A stretch of 64,000 nt of DNA from Verrucomicrobiaceae bacterium (GCA_016713245.1 JADJPM010000005.1:682001-746000); one strand, 5' to 3'. Counted from the first letter of the stretch, positions 1 through 8,819 are shown. Notes: generated from the letters alone by a model not told the origin. Made by a program: numbers and translations.

Positions 1-1
1 C

Positions 2-295
2 GCACGGCGAACCACGCAAGAAGCCGCCTGGGCCGCCATCGCCCGCTTCGAGGAAGATTTGGAGGAGAACGTGCTTCTGCAAAGAGCAGCGATCCCGTTT
101 CCCAGGCTTCAGCAGACCTTCAATACGCTTTCCGACCGCCACACAGCCAGACACGGCTTTCGCACCTACGACATCATGCATGTGGCCTCGGCGCTGCATC
201 TGGGCTGCACCCGGTTTATGAGCTTTGACAAGAACGCGGTGTTGCTCGCCAAGTTGGAGAGTTTACTCACAAACTCACCGGCACCCCAGCTATGA
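2..295 (+). CDS. PIN-domain protein (VapC-like toxin), 3' part
   Basis: The frame is open from the left edge, so the N-terminus lies outside the window. The visible 97 residues end with the C-terminal part of a PIN-type ribonuclease: a YDIMHVASA helix, then a strand with SFDKNAVLLA. In PIN domains these hold the third and fourth acidic metal-binding residues (here D of YDIMH and D of SFDKN). PIN nucleases of this size are usually VapC toxins that cleave tRNA or rRNA and are encoded just after an antitoxin, which would be outside the window. A free-standing PIN RNase cannot be excluded. The gene ends with TGA just before a small membrane-protein gene. Confidence 0.7.
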   Translation, partial: ARRTTQEAAWAAIARFEEDLEENVLLQRAAIPFPRLQQTFNTLSDRHTARHGFRTYDIMHVASALHLGCTRFMSFDKNAVLLAKLESLLTNSPAPQL

Positions 296-309
296 GTTAA
301 GCCGATATC

Positions 310-519
310 ATGAGAAAAACGGTTCTAATCTGGCTGATGCAGCTACCCTCGCTGTGTCTCGCTGATCTGCAAAAAGCTGTCGCTCCACCACCTCCAGCCA
401 CACCTCTGGATGGCCGTAACGCCATCGTGAGCCTGACCATTCAGTGGGCCTGGATTGTGATATCGCTGGCCGCGCTTGCCTGGATCATCTGGTGGGGAGT
501 TCGAACGCGGCGGAGATGA
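310..519 (+). CDS. small membrane protein, unknown function
   Basis: A 69-residue ORF 14 nt after the PIN gene, on the same strand. It has a signal-like hydrophobic N-terminus (residues 4-18, ending LCLA), a proline-rich stretch (AVAPPPPATP), a transmembrane segment at about 43-63 (WAWIVISLAALAWIIWW) and a basic end RTRRR that would stay in the cytoplasm. I do not recognise a family. The layout of signal, short linker, membrane anchor and positive tail is coherent for a real small protein. It ends 12 nt from the convergent MFS gene. Confidence 0.5.
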   Translation: MRKTVLIWLMQLPSLCLADLQKAVAPPPPATPLDGRNAIVSLTIQWAWIVISLAALAWIIWWGVRTRRR

Positions 520-531
520 ACAACAAGCCCA

Positions 532-1767
532 TCAAGCCTGCTCCTTCGGTTTGATCATCAGCACGATGAAGACCGATACGATGCACAGACTGGCAAAGAC
601 GCCGAAACTCACATTGAGCGGCACCTTGAGGTCGTTCATCTTGCCAAATCCCCAATCGGCGAGACCGCCGCTGAACATGCTGACGAAGTTCATGATGCCG
701 TAGCCCGTGGCGCGGAGATGCGGGCGGGCGATCTGCGAGAGGATCGGCATGTTGTTGATGTCAAAGAATCCCCAGCCGATGCCAAAGAGGATGAGCGAGG
801 CAATCGCCAGCCCGAAGGAGTGCATCGCGGGCGCATTGCCCACGCCGAAGAGCGCTGGGATGATGAAGATCATGCCGAGCGCACTCACTTGGATGCGTCC
901 GCGTTGAGTCGATTTCATGCGACGATCCGCCAACCAACCGCCCAGCATCGCCGAACCAATGGCCGCAGCCTGCCAGTAGATGGAGGCGGACATGCCTGCG
1001 ATGCCCTGACTGATGTTGAATTCCTTTTGCAGGATCGCCGGCATCCAGTCCCGCACCACCCAGGCGGCCACCGCAGGCAGCGTGAAATAGAGCACGAGCA
1101 GGATGAAGGAGGCATTGGTGAGCAACTCACGCCCGGCGGTGAACACCGAGGGCCTTGTGTCGGCCGTGCTCGCCACTCGTGGCGCATCTCTCAGCAGGAG
1201 CAAGAGCGGCACGGCATACAGAATGCCAGCGAGCCCAGTGTAATCAAAAGCCCCGCGCCAGCCAAAGTCCGGCCACTCATTCACAAAGCCCGCGAAGCCA
1301 CCAATCATCACGCCGCAGTAGATGCCTGTCTGATGCACGCCCACCGCCCGCGACCGTGTGCCACCGGTGTGATAGTCCGCGATCATCGCCAGCGCCGCCG
1401 GGATATAAAAAGCCTCGCTCACGCCCATCGCCGTGCGTGTCCACAGCAGCTCCTGATACGAATGCACCTGGCCGGTATACCAGGTGATGGCCGACCACAC
1501 AACGAGGCTGCCGGTGATGGTGTATTTGCGGCTGAATCGATCCGCGATGTAGCCGCCGATGGGGCTGAAGAAGGCGTACACCCATTTGAACTGCCCGAGC
1601 ATGTAACCCCAATTCGTCTCGCTGCCGATGCTGGTGATGTCCTGCATGACGCTGACCTTCATCGACGCGATCATCTGCCGGTCGAGGTAGTTCAGCAGCG
1701 CCACGGGAAAGAGCAGCGCGACGACAGTCCATGCGTAGCGGCCGGGGGAGGTTGGATTTTCAGTCAT
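532..1767 (-). CDS. MFS transporter, ACS/hexuronate-like family
   Basis: A 411-residue major facilitator superfamily permease. The N-terminal FPVALLNYLDRQMIASM is typical of the anion:cation symporter group (hexuronate, glucarate and related organic-acid carriers): a first transmembrane helix ending in NYLDR. The loop between helices 2 and 3 has GGYIADRFSRK, the MFS signature. Twelve hydrophobic segments can be counted, with a second GGWLADRR motif after helix 8. It probably imports a sugar acid or organic acid with protons; the substrate cannot be read from sequence. It is in line with the leftward murCB gene but separated by 86 nt. Confidence 0.85.
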   Translation of the reverse strand: MTENPTSPGRYAWTVVALLFPVALLNYLDRQMIASMKVSVMQDITSIGSETNWGYMLGQFKWVYAFFSPIGGYIADRFSRKYTITGSLVVWSAITWYTGQVHSYQELLWTRTAMGVSEAFYIPAALAMIADYHTGGTRSRAVGVHQTGIYCGVMIGGFAGFVNEWPDFGWRGAFDYTGLAGILYAVPLLLLLRDAPRVASTADTRPSVFTAGRELLTNASFILLVLYFTLPAVAAWVVRDWMPAILQKEFNISQGIAGMSASIYWQAAAIGSAMLGGWLADRRMKSTQRGRIQVSALGMIFIIPALFGVGNAPAMHSFGLAIASLILFGIGWGFFDINNMPILSQIARPHLRATGYGIMNFVSMFSGGLADWGFGKMNDLKVPLNVSFGVFASLCIVSVFIVLMIKPKEQA

Positions 1768-1853
1768 GAAGCTGCCATCGAAGCGTAACGGGCCGTTTTG
1801 GGCAAGATCGAAGCATGGTGGAGCTTTGTCGGGCCGATGACGATGCTTGATCC

Positions 1854-4163
1854 TTAAAGCGGCAGCGGCTGGTCTTCACCGATGACTTTCACTTCGAGTT
1901 CGAGCTGCACGCCGCGTTCTTCTTGGGCCTTTTCTTTGATCTTGGCGACGAGGTCGAGCACTTCGCGGGCAGTGGCTTTACCTTCGTTGACGATGAAATT
2001 ACCATGCACGGGCGAAACGACGGCTGCTCCGACGCGGGTGCCTTTGAGGCCGAGGTCATCGACGAGTTTGCCGGCTCCGCAGAGCTCGGGGTTTTTGAAA
2101 ATGCAGCCGGCGCTGGCTCCGATGGGCTGGGAGCTGCGGCGTTTGATGCGGCTGGCTTCCAAACCAGCATCGATCTGTTCCTTCGGAGCGGGTTTGCCCT
2201 CCAAAACGGCTCCGACGATGTAGCGATCCTCAAACTCAGGGACGCTGCGGTAGTGATGCTGGATCTCGGCGAGCGGTTTTTTCTGGATGCTGCCATCGGC
2301 GGCGATGAAGCGCACGCTGACGACATGGTCGAACATCTCCGCGCCCATGGCTCCGGCATTCATGCGCAAGGCTCCGCCGAGATTGCCAGGAACGCCTTCC
2401 ATCCATTCGAAGCCGCCGATGCCGGCATTGCGGGCGGAACTGGCGATCTTCTTCAAGCGAGCACCGACGCCCACGATGAGTCGCATGCCTTCGGCTTTGA
2501 CGTCGTCAAACTCGCCTTTGCTTGGATGAATGACGGCCCCGCGAATGCCGCCGTCTTTGACGAGTAGATTGGAGCCGCGACCGATGACTCGAATCGGCAC
2601 GGAGGTGGCGCGAAGGTGTTTCACGACTTCCGCGAAAGCCGCGACGGTGTGCGGCTCAATCCAATACTGCGCGGGACCGCCAATGAGAAAGGTAGTGTGG
2701 CGATTCATCGGCTCATAAAGCCTCGCCGCGCCGCCGCCGTGGGCTTCGAGAATGCTGCACAGCTTTTCGAGCACCGGCAGATCCTTCGCGATGCAGCGTC
2801 CGACTTCATGAACGTTGCCAGCACCGAGCGTGATGAGCAGATCACCAGGGCGCAGCGCATTGCCGACCTTGTCACGGGCAATGGGCATCGTCGGCGTGCT
2901 GCCGGTCTTGGTGTGGTCGTTTTGCAGCTTCACCTCTTCCAAAATGGTTTCACCACTCACCCCCGGCAGCGGCTTCTCGCTGGCTGGATACACGTCGGTG
3001 ACGAAAAGCTCGTCCACATCGCCGAAACTGGCTCCGAACTCCTTTTTCAGCAGTTGCGTGCGGCTGAAGCGATGCGGCTGGAAGAGGCAGACGATGCGTT
3101 TGGCCTGCAACCCCTTCGCGGTGGCCAAAGTGGCCGCGATTTCGCTCGGATGGTGGCCATAGTCATCGACGACAGTGAATCGCTCGCCGCTGTGGCGGAT
3201 CTCGAAACGGCGTTTCGCGCCGCGGAAGCTCTTCAAGGCATGCTGGATGGCTTCAAAGGTCACACCGCACTTTGTGGCGAGGGCAATGGCGGCGAGCGCG
3301 TTGCTGACGTTGTGCTTGCCGGGAATGCCGAGCGTGGCGGTGCCGAGGAGTTGCTCCTTTTGATACACTTCGAATTCCGAATGATCGGGCCGCATCGTGA
3401 GGATGTTCGCGGAGAAATCGTGTGAGCGGCTCCAGCCGTAGCTGACGCCGTTGGAGCCGGCGCAGACCTCGCTGGCGACGGGGTCTTCGGCACAATAGAC
3501 CCAATGACCGGGCGTCTGGCTGAGCACCTGGCGGAAGACGGTCTTGATGGCCTCGATGCCATCGTAGAAGTCGAGATGCTCGGGCTCGATGTTGAGCACG
3601 ATGGCGTGCTGCGGATGAAAATTGACGAGGGTGCCGTCGCTCTCATCGCCCTCGGCGACGAAGAGTTCGCCTTCGGGGTCCCAGTGGGCATTGGAGCCAA
3701 GAATCGGGATTTCCGCGCCGACGTAGTGACTCGGCTTGAGGCCGCCTTGGCGCAACACATGCGCCGTGAGCGCGGAGGTGGTCGTTTTGCCATGTGTACC
3801 GCAGACGACGACGCCTTTTTTGTTTGCCATGACGGCGGCGAGAGCCTCGGCTCGACGCACCAGCGGGATGCCCTGCTTGAAAGCGGCCTCATAGGCGATG
3901 TTTCCCGGCTTGATGGCGCTGGAGTAGATCACCATGTCGCAGTCCTCGACCTCCTTCTCGGTGTGACCGTGGAAGAATTGCAGACCGAGCTTTTGCAGAC
4001 GTTCGGTTTCGAGCGTCGTGGCCTTGTCCGAGCCGCTGACCTTGTGCCCGAGGCCGAGCAGCAGCAGCGCCAACCCGCTCATGCCTGATCCGGCGACCCC
4101 GATGAGGTCGATGCGCATGGGATGACGGCTTTCTTTGAGGAGGCTGAGGACGGCGTGGGTCAT
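1854..4163 (-). CDS. murC-murB: fused UDP-N-acetylmuramate--L-alanine ligase / UDP-N-acetylenolpyruvoylglucosamine reductase
   Basis: A 769-residue bifunctional peptidoglycan-precursor enzyme. The first 460 or so residues are MurC: a Rossmann start (IDLIGVAGSGMSG), the ATP-binding loop GTHGKTTT at 122-129, and the Mur-ligase C-terminal domain with VDDYGHHPSEI. The remainder is MurB: the FAD-binding motif GRGSNLLVKDGG, EGVPGNLGGALRMNAGA, and SAGCIFKNP, where the usual proton-donor serine is cysteine, a variation seen in other MurBs. MurB supplies UDP-MurNAc and MurC adds L-Ala, so the fusion couples consecutive steps. ATG at 4118 (MRIDLIGV) is an alternative start that fits the MurC family better. 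No other cell-wall gene is adjacent. Confidence 0.95.
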   Translation of the reverse strand: MTHAVLSLLKESRHPMRIDLIGVAGSGMSGLALLLLGLGHKVSGSDKATTLETERLQKLGLQFFHGHTEKEVEDCDMVIYSSAIKPGNIAYEAAFKQGIPLVRRAEALAAVMANKKGVVVCGTHGKTTTSALTAHVLRQGGLKPSHYVGAEIPILGSNAHWDPEGELFVAEGDESDGTLVNFHPQHAIVLNIEPEHLDFYDGIEAIKTVFRQVLSQTPGHWVYCAEDPVASEVCAGSNGVSYGWSRSHDFSANILTMRPDHSEFEVYQKEQLLGTATLGIPGKHNVSNALAAIALATKCGVTFEAIQHALKSFRGAKRRFEIRHSGERFTVVDDYGHHPSEIAATLATAKGLQAKRIVCLFQPHRFSRTQLLKKEFGASFGDVDELFVTDVYPASEKPLPGVSGETILEEVKLQNDHTKTGSTPTMPIARDKVGNALRPGDLLITLGAGNVHEVGRCIAKDLPVLEKLCSILEAHGGGAARLYEPMNRHTTFLIGGPAQYWIEPHTVAAFAEVVKHLRATSVPIRVIGRGSNLLVKDGGIRGAVIHPSKGEFDDVKAEGMRLIVGVGARLKKIASSARNAGIGGFEWMEGVPGNLGGALRMNAGAMGAEMFDHVVSVRFIAADGSIQKKPLAEIQHHYRSVPEFEDRYIVGAVLEGKPAPKEQIDAGLEASRIKRRSSQPIGASAGCIFKNPELCGAGKLVDDLGLKGTRVGAAVVSPVHGNFIVNEGKATAREVLDLVAKIKEKAQEERGVQLELEVKVIGEDQPLPL

Positions 4164-4226
4164 GAAGGGAGGGGAAAGGGCGTGAAAGCTAGGCTGTGAC
4201 GCGGCTCACGGCAAGGAACGGGATGC

Positions 4227-4628
4227 TCAAAGCTCCTCGCCGATCTGCGCCCAGAAGGCGCGGATGGCAACACGTCCGGGAGCATTCATCTGAAGCAGCC
4301 AGGCGGTGGTGCGCCCTACCGGCGTAATGCCCAGTATGAGGTGCCCGTCCATGCGGAAGTGCTCCGCCCATGCCTGCGCACGCGGATTGAAGAGGAGTTC
4401 GACGCGGTCGGTGTCTGGATCACGCGAGGTGAGGTTTGGCCCTTTGTAGGCATTGCAGCGGCAGCAGGCGAGGGCGAGGTTCTCCAAATCATCACCTCCT
4501 CGATGCTGAAGCGCGGTGATATGCTCGATATGAAAAGCCTGCCCAGGCTCCTGCTCCTGGCTGATCCTGCAATACTCGCAGCGGCCTCCAGCCCGCTGCC
4601 AGACGGACTGGCGGGTGGCGGCATCCAT
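4227..4628 (-). CDS. HNH endonuclease
   Basis: A 133-residue HNH nuclease. It has a zinc pair C17-x2-C20 (CEYC), the catalytic segment FHIEHI with H36, N50 in DDLENLALAC, and C55/C58 with N59 in CCRCNAYKG. This is the compact ββα-metal fold found in many stand-alone HNH proteins. I chose the ATG at 4628 (MDAATR), which overlaps the stop of the upstream small gene by one base (TGATG), over a TTG one codon earlier. Translational coupling suggests the two products work together. Its biological role (mobile, defence or housekeeping) is unknown. Confidence 0.85.
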   Translation of the reverse strand: MDAATRQSVWQRAGGRCEYCRISQEQEPGQAFHIEHITALQHRGGDDLENLALACCRCNAYKGPNLTSRDPDTDRVELLFNPRAQAWAEHFRMDGHLILGITPVGRTTAWLLQMNAPGRVAIRAFWAQIGEEL

Positions 4629-4891
4629 CAAAGTTTGCCGGCTTTTTTCAACAGCAGGCGTGCCTGAGCCTGGAGCAGGGACAGGATGCCTACCTGATCG
4701 GCGTAGAGTTTGTATTCGCGGTGCTCCTCCTCGCTGAGCAGTCCCTCACGGCAGCGGTCTGCGATCACGCTCACCCTCTCCTGCACCTCCTCAGGCATGC
4801 GCAATCCTAAAATCGCCCGTGCGGATTCCACCGTCATGATGGGTTCCATGCTCGGGACCAAACTTTCCAAGGCGGATTGAGCGGCTGTCAT
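4628..4891 (-). CDS. small protein coupled to HNH nuclease
   Basis: An 87-residue, mostly helical acidic protein. It starts with MTAAQSALESLVPSMEPI, continues with a central GLRMPEEVQERVSVIADRCREG, then LLSEEEHREYKLYADQVGILSLLQAQARLLLKK. From memory, small proteins with the same ending (LT-EEY-EY, then a hydrophobic LQA-AR-LL helix) are often found directly before HNH genes in Planctomycetes and Cyanobacteria; this needs a search to confirm. ATG at 4891 is preferred; an in-frame start 36 nt upstream adds 12 residues. The stop overlaps the HNH start. It could be an inhibitor or a targeting partner of the nuclease. Confidence 0.6.
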   Translation of the reverse strand: MTAAQSALESLVPSMEPIMTVESARAILGLRMPEEVQERVSVIADRCREGLLSEEEHREYKLYADQVGILSLLQAQARLLLKKAGKL

Positions 4892-4935
4892 GCATCGAAT
4901 TTTGCCCGCCTCTGCATCACCTGTCAAACCCGCTT

Positions 4936-5490
4936 CTACCCGCCCGCGAGCTTCACCGACGTGAGCTCGGCCGATTTACCGCCGCCATCGACGGTGAGGA
5001 TGCCTTCTTGAAGCGTGATTTGAAGGTCCATCGCCTTGTCGGCAAGGAGAGCGAGGGTTTTGACCTGGGCGGGATCGAAATGCCACACGGTCAAGTTCCG
5101 CACTTTGGCGAGTTTTTCGGCCACGGAGGCCCACCAGGCGGCGCTGGTGCCGCTGAAGGTATAGACAGTGACTCGCCGCGAACGGCCACAGGCACGCACG
5201 AGGCGTTTTTCCTCCGGCTGGCCGAGGTCGATCTCATGCATGCGCAGGCCGGTGAGATCGTTTTGCACCAGGGCGGGTTCTTCGGGCTCAAACATGTCCT
5301 TGCCGAATTCGAGTGTGCCGAGGTCATTGGTCTCGGGTGTGTTGAGCACCCAGGCGAGGAGGCGGATCATCATGCGCTCCTCGGTTTCCGAGGGATGGCG
5401 GGCGATGGTGAGGCTGTGGTCCTGATAGACGTTGCGGTCGAGATCGGAGAAGGAGACAGCGGCTTTGTGGATGATCGCTTTGAGGGCCAT
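4936..5490 (-). CDS. yaeQ: YaeQ family protein
   Basis: A 184-residue protein matching YaeQ from end to end: MALKAIIHKAAVSFSDLDR at the start, YQDHSLTIARHPSETEERMM (a hallmark), EEPALVQNDLTG, and the middle IDLGQPEEKRLVRACGRS. YaeQ has a PD-(D/E)XK-like fold; the conserved H, E and Q/K residues are present. Its cellular role is poorly defined. ATG at 5490 was chosen because the family begins with MALKATI; the longer ORF adds 11 non-conserved residues. It stands alone between the porin and the HNH pair. Confidence 0.9.
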   Translation of the reverse strand: MALKAIIHKAAVSFSDLDRNVYQDHSLTIARHPSETEERMMIRLLAWVLNTPETNDLGTLEFGKDMFEPEEPALVQNDLTGLRMHEIDLGQPEEKRLVRACGRSRRVTVYTFSGTSAAWWASVAEKLAKVRNLTVWHFDPAQVKTLALLADKAMDLQITLQEGILTVDGGGKSAELTSVKLAGG

Positions 5491-5529
5491 GCAGGGACGT
5501 AGCGTGGCCGGGGAGCAGAGCAAGCTTCC

Positions 5530-6759
5530 TCAGAAATTGAGCATCAGCACCATGCCGAGCACGGTGGCGTTTGGCGTGCCGCTCTGGGGATTGTAGATGC
5601 GCTGCAAAGTCGGCTGCAAAGCCATCCACGGCGTGAGCTGGGCTTTGTAAGTGAGCTCGATGGCGGTCTCGGAGCTACTGGTGGTGCCGCCGCCGGCCAG
5701 CGTGGCCTGCACGAAGCTGTTGCTGACTCGTGACCAGGTCATGGCGACGCCCCATTGATCATTCTCGCGAGCCCCACGGCCGACGAAACCGCCCTCAAGC
5801 GTCAGATCCACCATGCTGCGCCCCGGATGAATGGCCCGCCCGGCGCGGGTGAAGAAGGTGAGCCGGTCTGCCGCGTCCTTGCCGATGCCCGGCACGAGCG
5901 TTTGATCGAGCATGGCGTAGAAGTGGCCATTGCCGTGAGCGAGCAGGCCGGTGCTGTTGACTGTGCTGAAGCCGGTGTTCCAGCCACCGCCGATCTTGGC
6001 CGTGCCGGCAAGACCGCCGAGGTGATGGGTGCGGGCGAGTTCCAACAGGATCGCCGCGCCGTCATCGGTGCCGAGGCGGGTGTTGGCGCTGCGGCGGTTG
6101 CCTTTCTCGCCGCCGAAGTTCCCGTCGTAAACGCCGGCCTGCAGCTCATACTGGTCGTTCACCTGCCATTCGGCGAAGAAGCCGAGAGCCGAGAGCGGAT
6201 ACACCGGCGCGTTGAAGTTCATGTTCCAAGTCTGGATGGGGCCGTAGGCGGAATTGATGAAGAGACTGGCGGCGTTGGAGACCATGAAATCGGTGTCGAG
6301 CGTGAGCCAACCCGCGTTGAGACGGATTTTGTCGCCCCAGAGCTGCTGCTGCAGCCACACGTGGAAGGGGCGCACGGTGTTGGCCATGCCCTGGATGTTG
6401 CTGACCTCGTTCATGTTGCCGACGTAGGCCATGGAAGAGGCGCTGCGGCCCTGCACCCAGATGACCTCGGCATGAAACGCCGCGCCCTTCCAGCCGATGA
6501 CCTTGTCGAGATCCACCAGCATGCTGAGATCGACCAGTCCCTGCCAGTTGGTGCCTTGGCGGAAGCCGCCTTGCAGGTGGCTCATGAAAGAACCGGTGTA
6601 ACCAGCCTGGAAGGCGATGCCGTGCTTCTTCAGCGCCTCTTGCTCGTTCTCCCAGTCCTCGACGATGACATTCTGAGCCTGCACCCCGGTCAGCAGCAGG
6701 CCGAAAAGGATGAGCAAAAGATGGAGAAAGCCGGAGTGGCGGGCGCGTCGGGGACTCAT
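5530..6759 (-). CDS. OprB-type carbohydrate-selective porin
   Basis: A 409-residue outer-membrane protein. It has a signal peptide (basic start MSPRRARHS, hydrophobic LLLILFGLLLTG, cleavage after VQAQ) and a beta-barrel pattern of alternating residues to a terminal phenylalanine (VLGMVLMLNF). OprB-family marks include the early KHGIAFQAGYTG, LSMLVDLDKVIGWKG, LNAGWLTLDTDFM, and LGFFAEWQVNDQYELQAGVYDG. It should form a channel for sugars across the outer membrane. It is divergent from the FHA-like gene across a 113-nt AT-rich gap. The family call is firm; the substrate is unknown. Confidence 0.85.
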   Translation of the reverse strand: MSPRRARHSGFLHLLLILFGLLLTGVQAQNVIVEDWENEQEALKKHGIAFQAGYTGSFMSHLQGGFRQGTNWQGLVDLSMLVDLDKVIGWKGAAFHAEVIWVQGRSASSMAYVGNMNEVSNIQGMANTVRPFHVWLQQQLWGDKIRLNAGWLTLDTDFMVSNAASLFINSAYGPIQTWNMNFNAPVYPLSALGFFAEWQVNDQYELQAGVYDGNFGGEKGNRRSANTRLGTDDGAAILLELARTHHLGGLAGTAKIGGGWNTGFSTVNSTGLLAHGNGHFYAMLDQTLVPGIGKDAADRLTFFTRAGRAIHPGRSMVDLTLEGGFVGRGARENDQWGVAMTWSRVSNSFVQATLAGGGTTSSSETAIELTYKAQLTPWMALQPTLQRIYNPQSGTPNATVLGMVLMLNF

Positions 6760-6872
6760 GGCGGGCGAGGCCTAGGACAAAGGCAGCGATTTGTCAGCAA
6801 CAAAGGTGCCGGAGGGCGAGCTTAACCGCTTCCCATGCTTGCCAGCTGTTTATAATTATCATAAATTGAGCG

Positions 6873-8216
6873 ATGCCTGCCTTTTTGGTCGCTGAAACCG
6901 GACACTCGATGCCCCTCCCCGCCGATGCGGTGGTCGTGGGCAGCGATCCGCAGGCACATGTCCCCATCCGAGCGGATCTCGGCCTGGCTCCCCACCACTA
7001 TGAATTGCGGCCCATGCCTGGTCAGGGCCACCAGGTCGTCTCTTTGCGAGCCCAATTCCCCGTGATGGTAAACGACCAGCCTGTGCCTTCGGCGATGCTG
7101 ATGGACGGGGATGTGATCACCGCAGGCGGCCTTCGCCTGATGTATCGAAACGAGGCGCTGGCCGCCCCTCCAGCCCCGGTGGCATCCAGCCCGCCGCCCT
7201 TGCCCACCATGTCGATGCCGCCACCGCTGCCCGCGAGGCCCATGGGGGAGATTTCTCCGCCGCAACTCGCCGCCACCATGGCGCTGCCGCGAATCGGCTC
7301 CCGCGTTCCCGGGCAGCTCGCCCTCCCAGAAAATGACGAGGACATGACCGGCTACAGCGAGGCCGCGAAGCAGAAGAAGCGCGCTGAGAAGCTCATGCAG
7401 GAAAGCCTCGACCGCACCCAGCAGCGCATGGCGGAGCTCAAATCGGAGCAGAACTTCAACCTAGCCATCGTCGCCGCCCTCGTGGCGCTGGCGGTGGGAT
7501 GCTTTGGCTACATGTACCTCTACCGCCTCACCTGGAAACTCTGGCTTCCGGCCACGGCGGCGCTCGGTTTTGGGGTCGGCTGGATCATTCGCCTAGGCGG
7601 CAAAGGCATCGACCGTCGCTTCGGCGTGCTCGCCGCCATCACCGGCATCCTTTGCATCGCCGCGGCCAATTTCGTGAACTACGACCTCCGCATGGCCGAG
7701 TATCGCACGAGCGAGGAGGAACTCGCCGCCGCCGAAGAATCCGAGTACGCTCAGGAGACGCCGGAGGAAAAAGCCGACCGACTGGCCCGCGAGGAGCAAA
7801 CAAGAAGAGAGGACGAACAACGAGCCGCCCTTTATGAAGCGCAGTTCCAAGAAGAGCTGGGAGAGCTTCAAAAGAAGAACCCTCATCTCTTTGATCCCGA
7901 GGCAGAGGCCGATTCCGAAGAGGTGGAGGTCGAAGAAGAAGCGGAAACCGCCACTGAGGAAGAGAATCTCGACGAAGAAGCCCTCGCCTACGATGAGCCG
8001 GAACCCGGCGGCTTCAGCCTCTTCGCCATCTTCTGGCTTCTGTGCAATCCGAAGTCCCTCGTGGGCTATTTCGTCATCGGCGGAGCCGCCTACCGCGCCG
8101 CCTTCCGCTTCCTCACCAACGAGGAAGCCTCCAACCTCCACCTCGGCGGCCAGCGGGCCGAGGACCTCAGCGGCCTCTCCCTCCGCGAGCGGATCAAATT
8201 GGGCCAGGCATCGTAA
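6873..8216 (+). CDS. FHA-like domain membrane protein with acidic coiled coil
   Basis: A 447-residue protein of unusual layout. Residues 1-95 resemble a forkhead-associated fold: a glycine-serine ligand loop (VVVGSDPQAHVPI), a HHYEL strand, and VNDQPV then LMDGDVITAGGLRL near the end. Next come a proline-rich linker (about 99-140), a basic helix, two or three hydrophobic segments (about 197-275), a long charged helix rich in E, R and Q (about 280-365) with a glutamate-rich stretch, then a hydrophobic segment (FSLFAIFWLLCNPKSLVGYFVIGG) and a basic end. FHA domains bind phosphothreonine, but the usual arginine is not clearly present, so ligand binding is uncertain. It is followed by two more membrane-protein genes on the same strand. 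Confidence 0.55.
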   Translation: MPAFLVAETGHSMPLPADAVVVGSDPQAHVPIRADLGLAPHHYELRPMPGQGHQVVSLRAQFPVMVNDQPVPSAMLMDGDVITAGGLRLMYRNEALAAPPAPVASSPPPLPTMSMPPPLPARPMGEISPPQLAATMALPRIGSRVPGQLALPENDEDMTGYSEAAKQKKRAEKLMQESLDRTQQRMAELKSEQNFNLAIVAALVALAVGCFGYMYLYRLTWKLWLPATAALGFGVGWIIRLGGKGIDRRFGVLAAITGILCIAAANFVNYDLRMAEYRTSEEELAAAEESEYAQETPEEKADRLAREEQTRREDEQRAALYEAQFQEELGELQKKNPHLFDPEAEADSEEVEVEEEAETATEEENLDEEALAYDEPEPGGFSLFAIFWLLCNPKSLVGYFVIGGAAYRAAFRFLTNEEASNLHLGGQRAEDLSGLSLRERIKLGQAS

Positions 8217-8267
8217 GACGGTGGAAACGGCCTTGCGTCCACGCCGTCGAGGTCAACAATCCGCCGC

Positions 8268-8819
8268 ATGACCCGCTCCGATCTCGCCAAAGGTATCCTG
8301 CGCCAGGGAGGCGAGGTGATCGCCATTGTGCTACTCACCGCGCTGCTGTGGTGGATGCATGCGCATGGCTGGATAAATGGCCGCTCGCTCTGCCTGCTGG
8401 TGCTGGCGCTAGCCTTTGCGAAAACGGTCTTCTTCTTCGCGGAGAACCTCACGCACATCCTGCTCGCCACGCGGGACAACATGCCCTACCACAAGGTCCT
8501 CGGCCTCATGGGCGTGAATATGACGCAGATCACGCTGTCCTTTGCGCTCGATTTCTGGCTGCTGGAGACGGGAGACGCGGAGAGCTTCAGCTCCATCAAC
8601 GCCGCCTGGAGCCGCCCGGAGCTCATCTTTGAGTTCTTCTTTTTCAGCGTGCTGAATTTCTCCTTCTTCGGCTTCGATGATGTGACGCCTCTCACCGTGC
8701 CTGCCAAGCTCGTCACGATGATGGAGGTCCTGCTGGCCTTTTTCACCGTCATCTTCCTCCTTTCCGACTTCGTCAGCCTGAAGGACTCCCTCCGCGTGCG
8801 CCGTCGCCACGAGGACTGA
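8268..8819 (+). CDS. ion-channel-like membrane protein with degenerate K+ filter
   Basis: A 183-residue polytopic protein. Hydrophobic helices lie at about 15-32, 40-60 and 80-100, followed by a pore-helix-like stretch (about 118-132) and a last helix (about 143-170). Residues 126-141 align without gaps with a two-TM potassium channel pore: FSVLNFSFFGFDDVTP against the usual FSVVTLTTVGYGDITP. The filter threonine-valine is replaced by F133-F134 and the second filter glycine by D137, while G135, the aromatic F136 and D138 remain. It is unlikely to be K+-selective. It follows the FHA-like gene by 51 nt and precedes a rhomboid gene, so the three may act together at the membrane. Confidence 0.6.
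   Translation: MTRSDLAKGILRQGGEVIAIVLLTALLWWMHAHGWINGRSLCLLVLALAFAKTVFFFAENLTHILLATRDNMPYHKVLGLMGVNMTQITLSFALDFWLLETGDAESFSSINAAWSRPELIFEFFFFSVLNFSFFGFDDVTPLTVPAKLVTMMEVLLAFFTVIFLLSDFVSLKDSLRVRRRHED

Noticed and set aside
718..1788. Long + strand ORF of 356 codons opposite the MFS gene
   Set aside because: It is the mirror of a clear transporter gene, has no family features, and is rich in R, H and A as expected from antisense of a GC-rich gene.
6839..6872. Promoter with TTGCCA and TATAAT before the FHA-like gene
   Set aside because: The boxes are only six bases apart, so the spacing does not fit a sigma-70 promoter.
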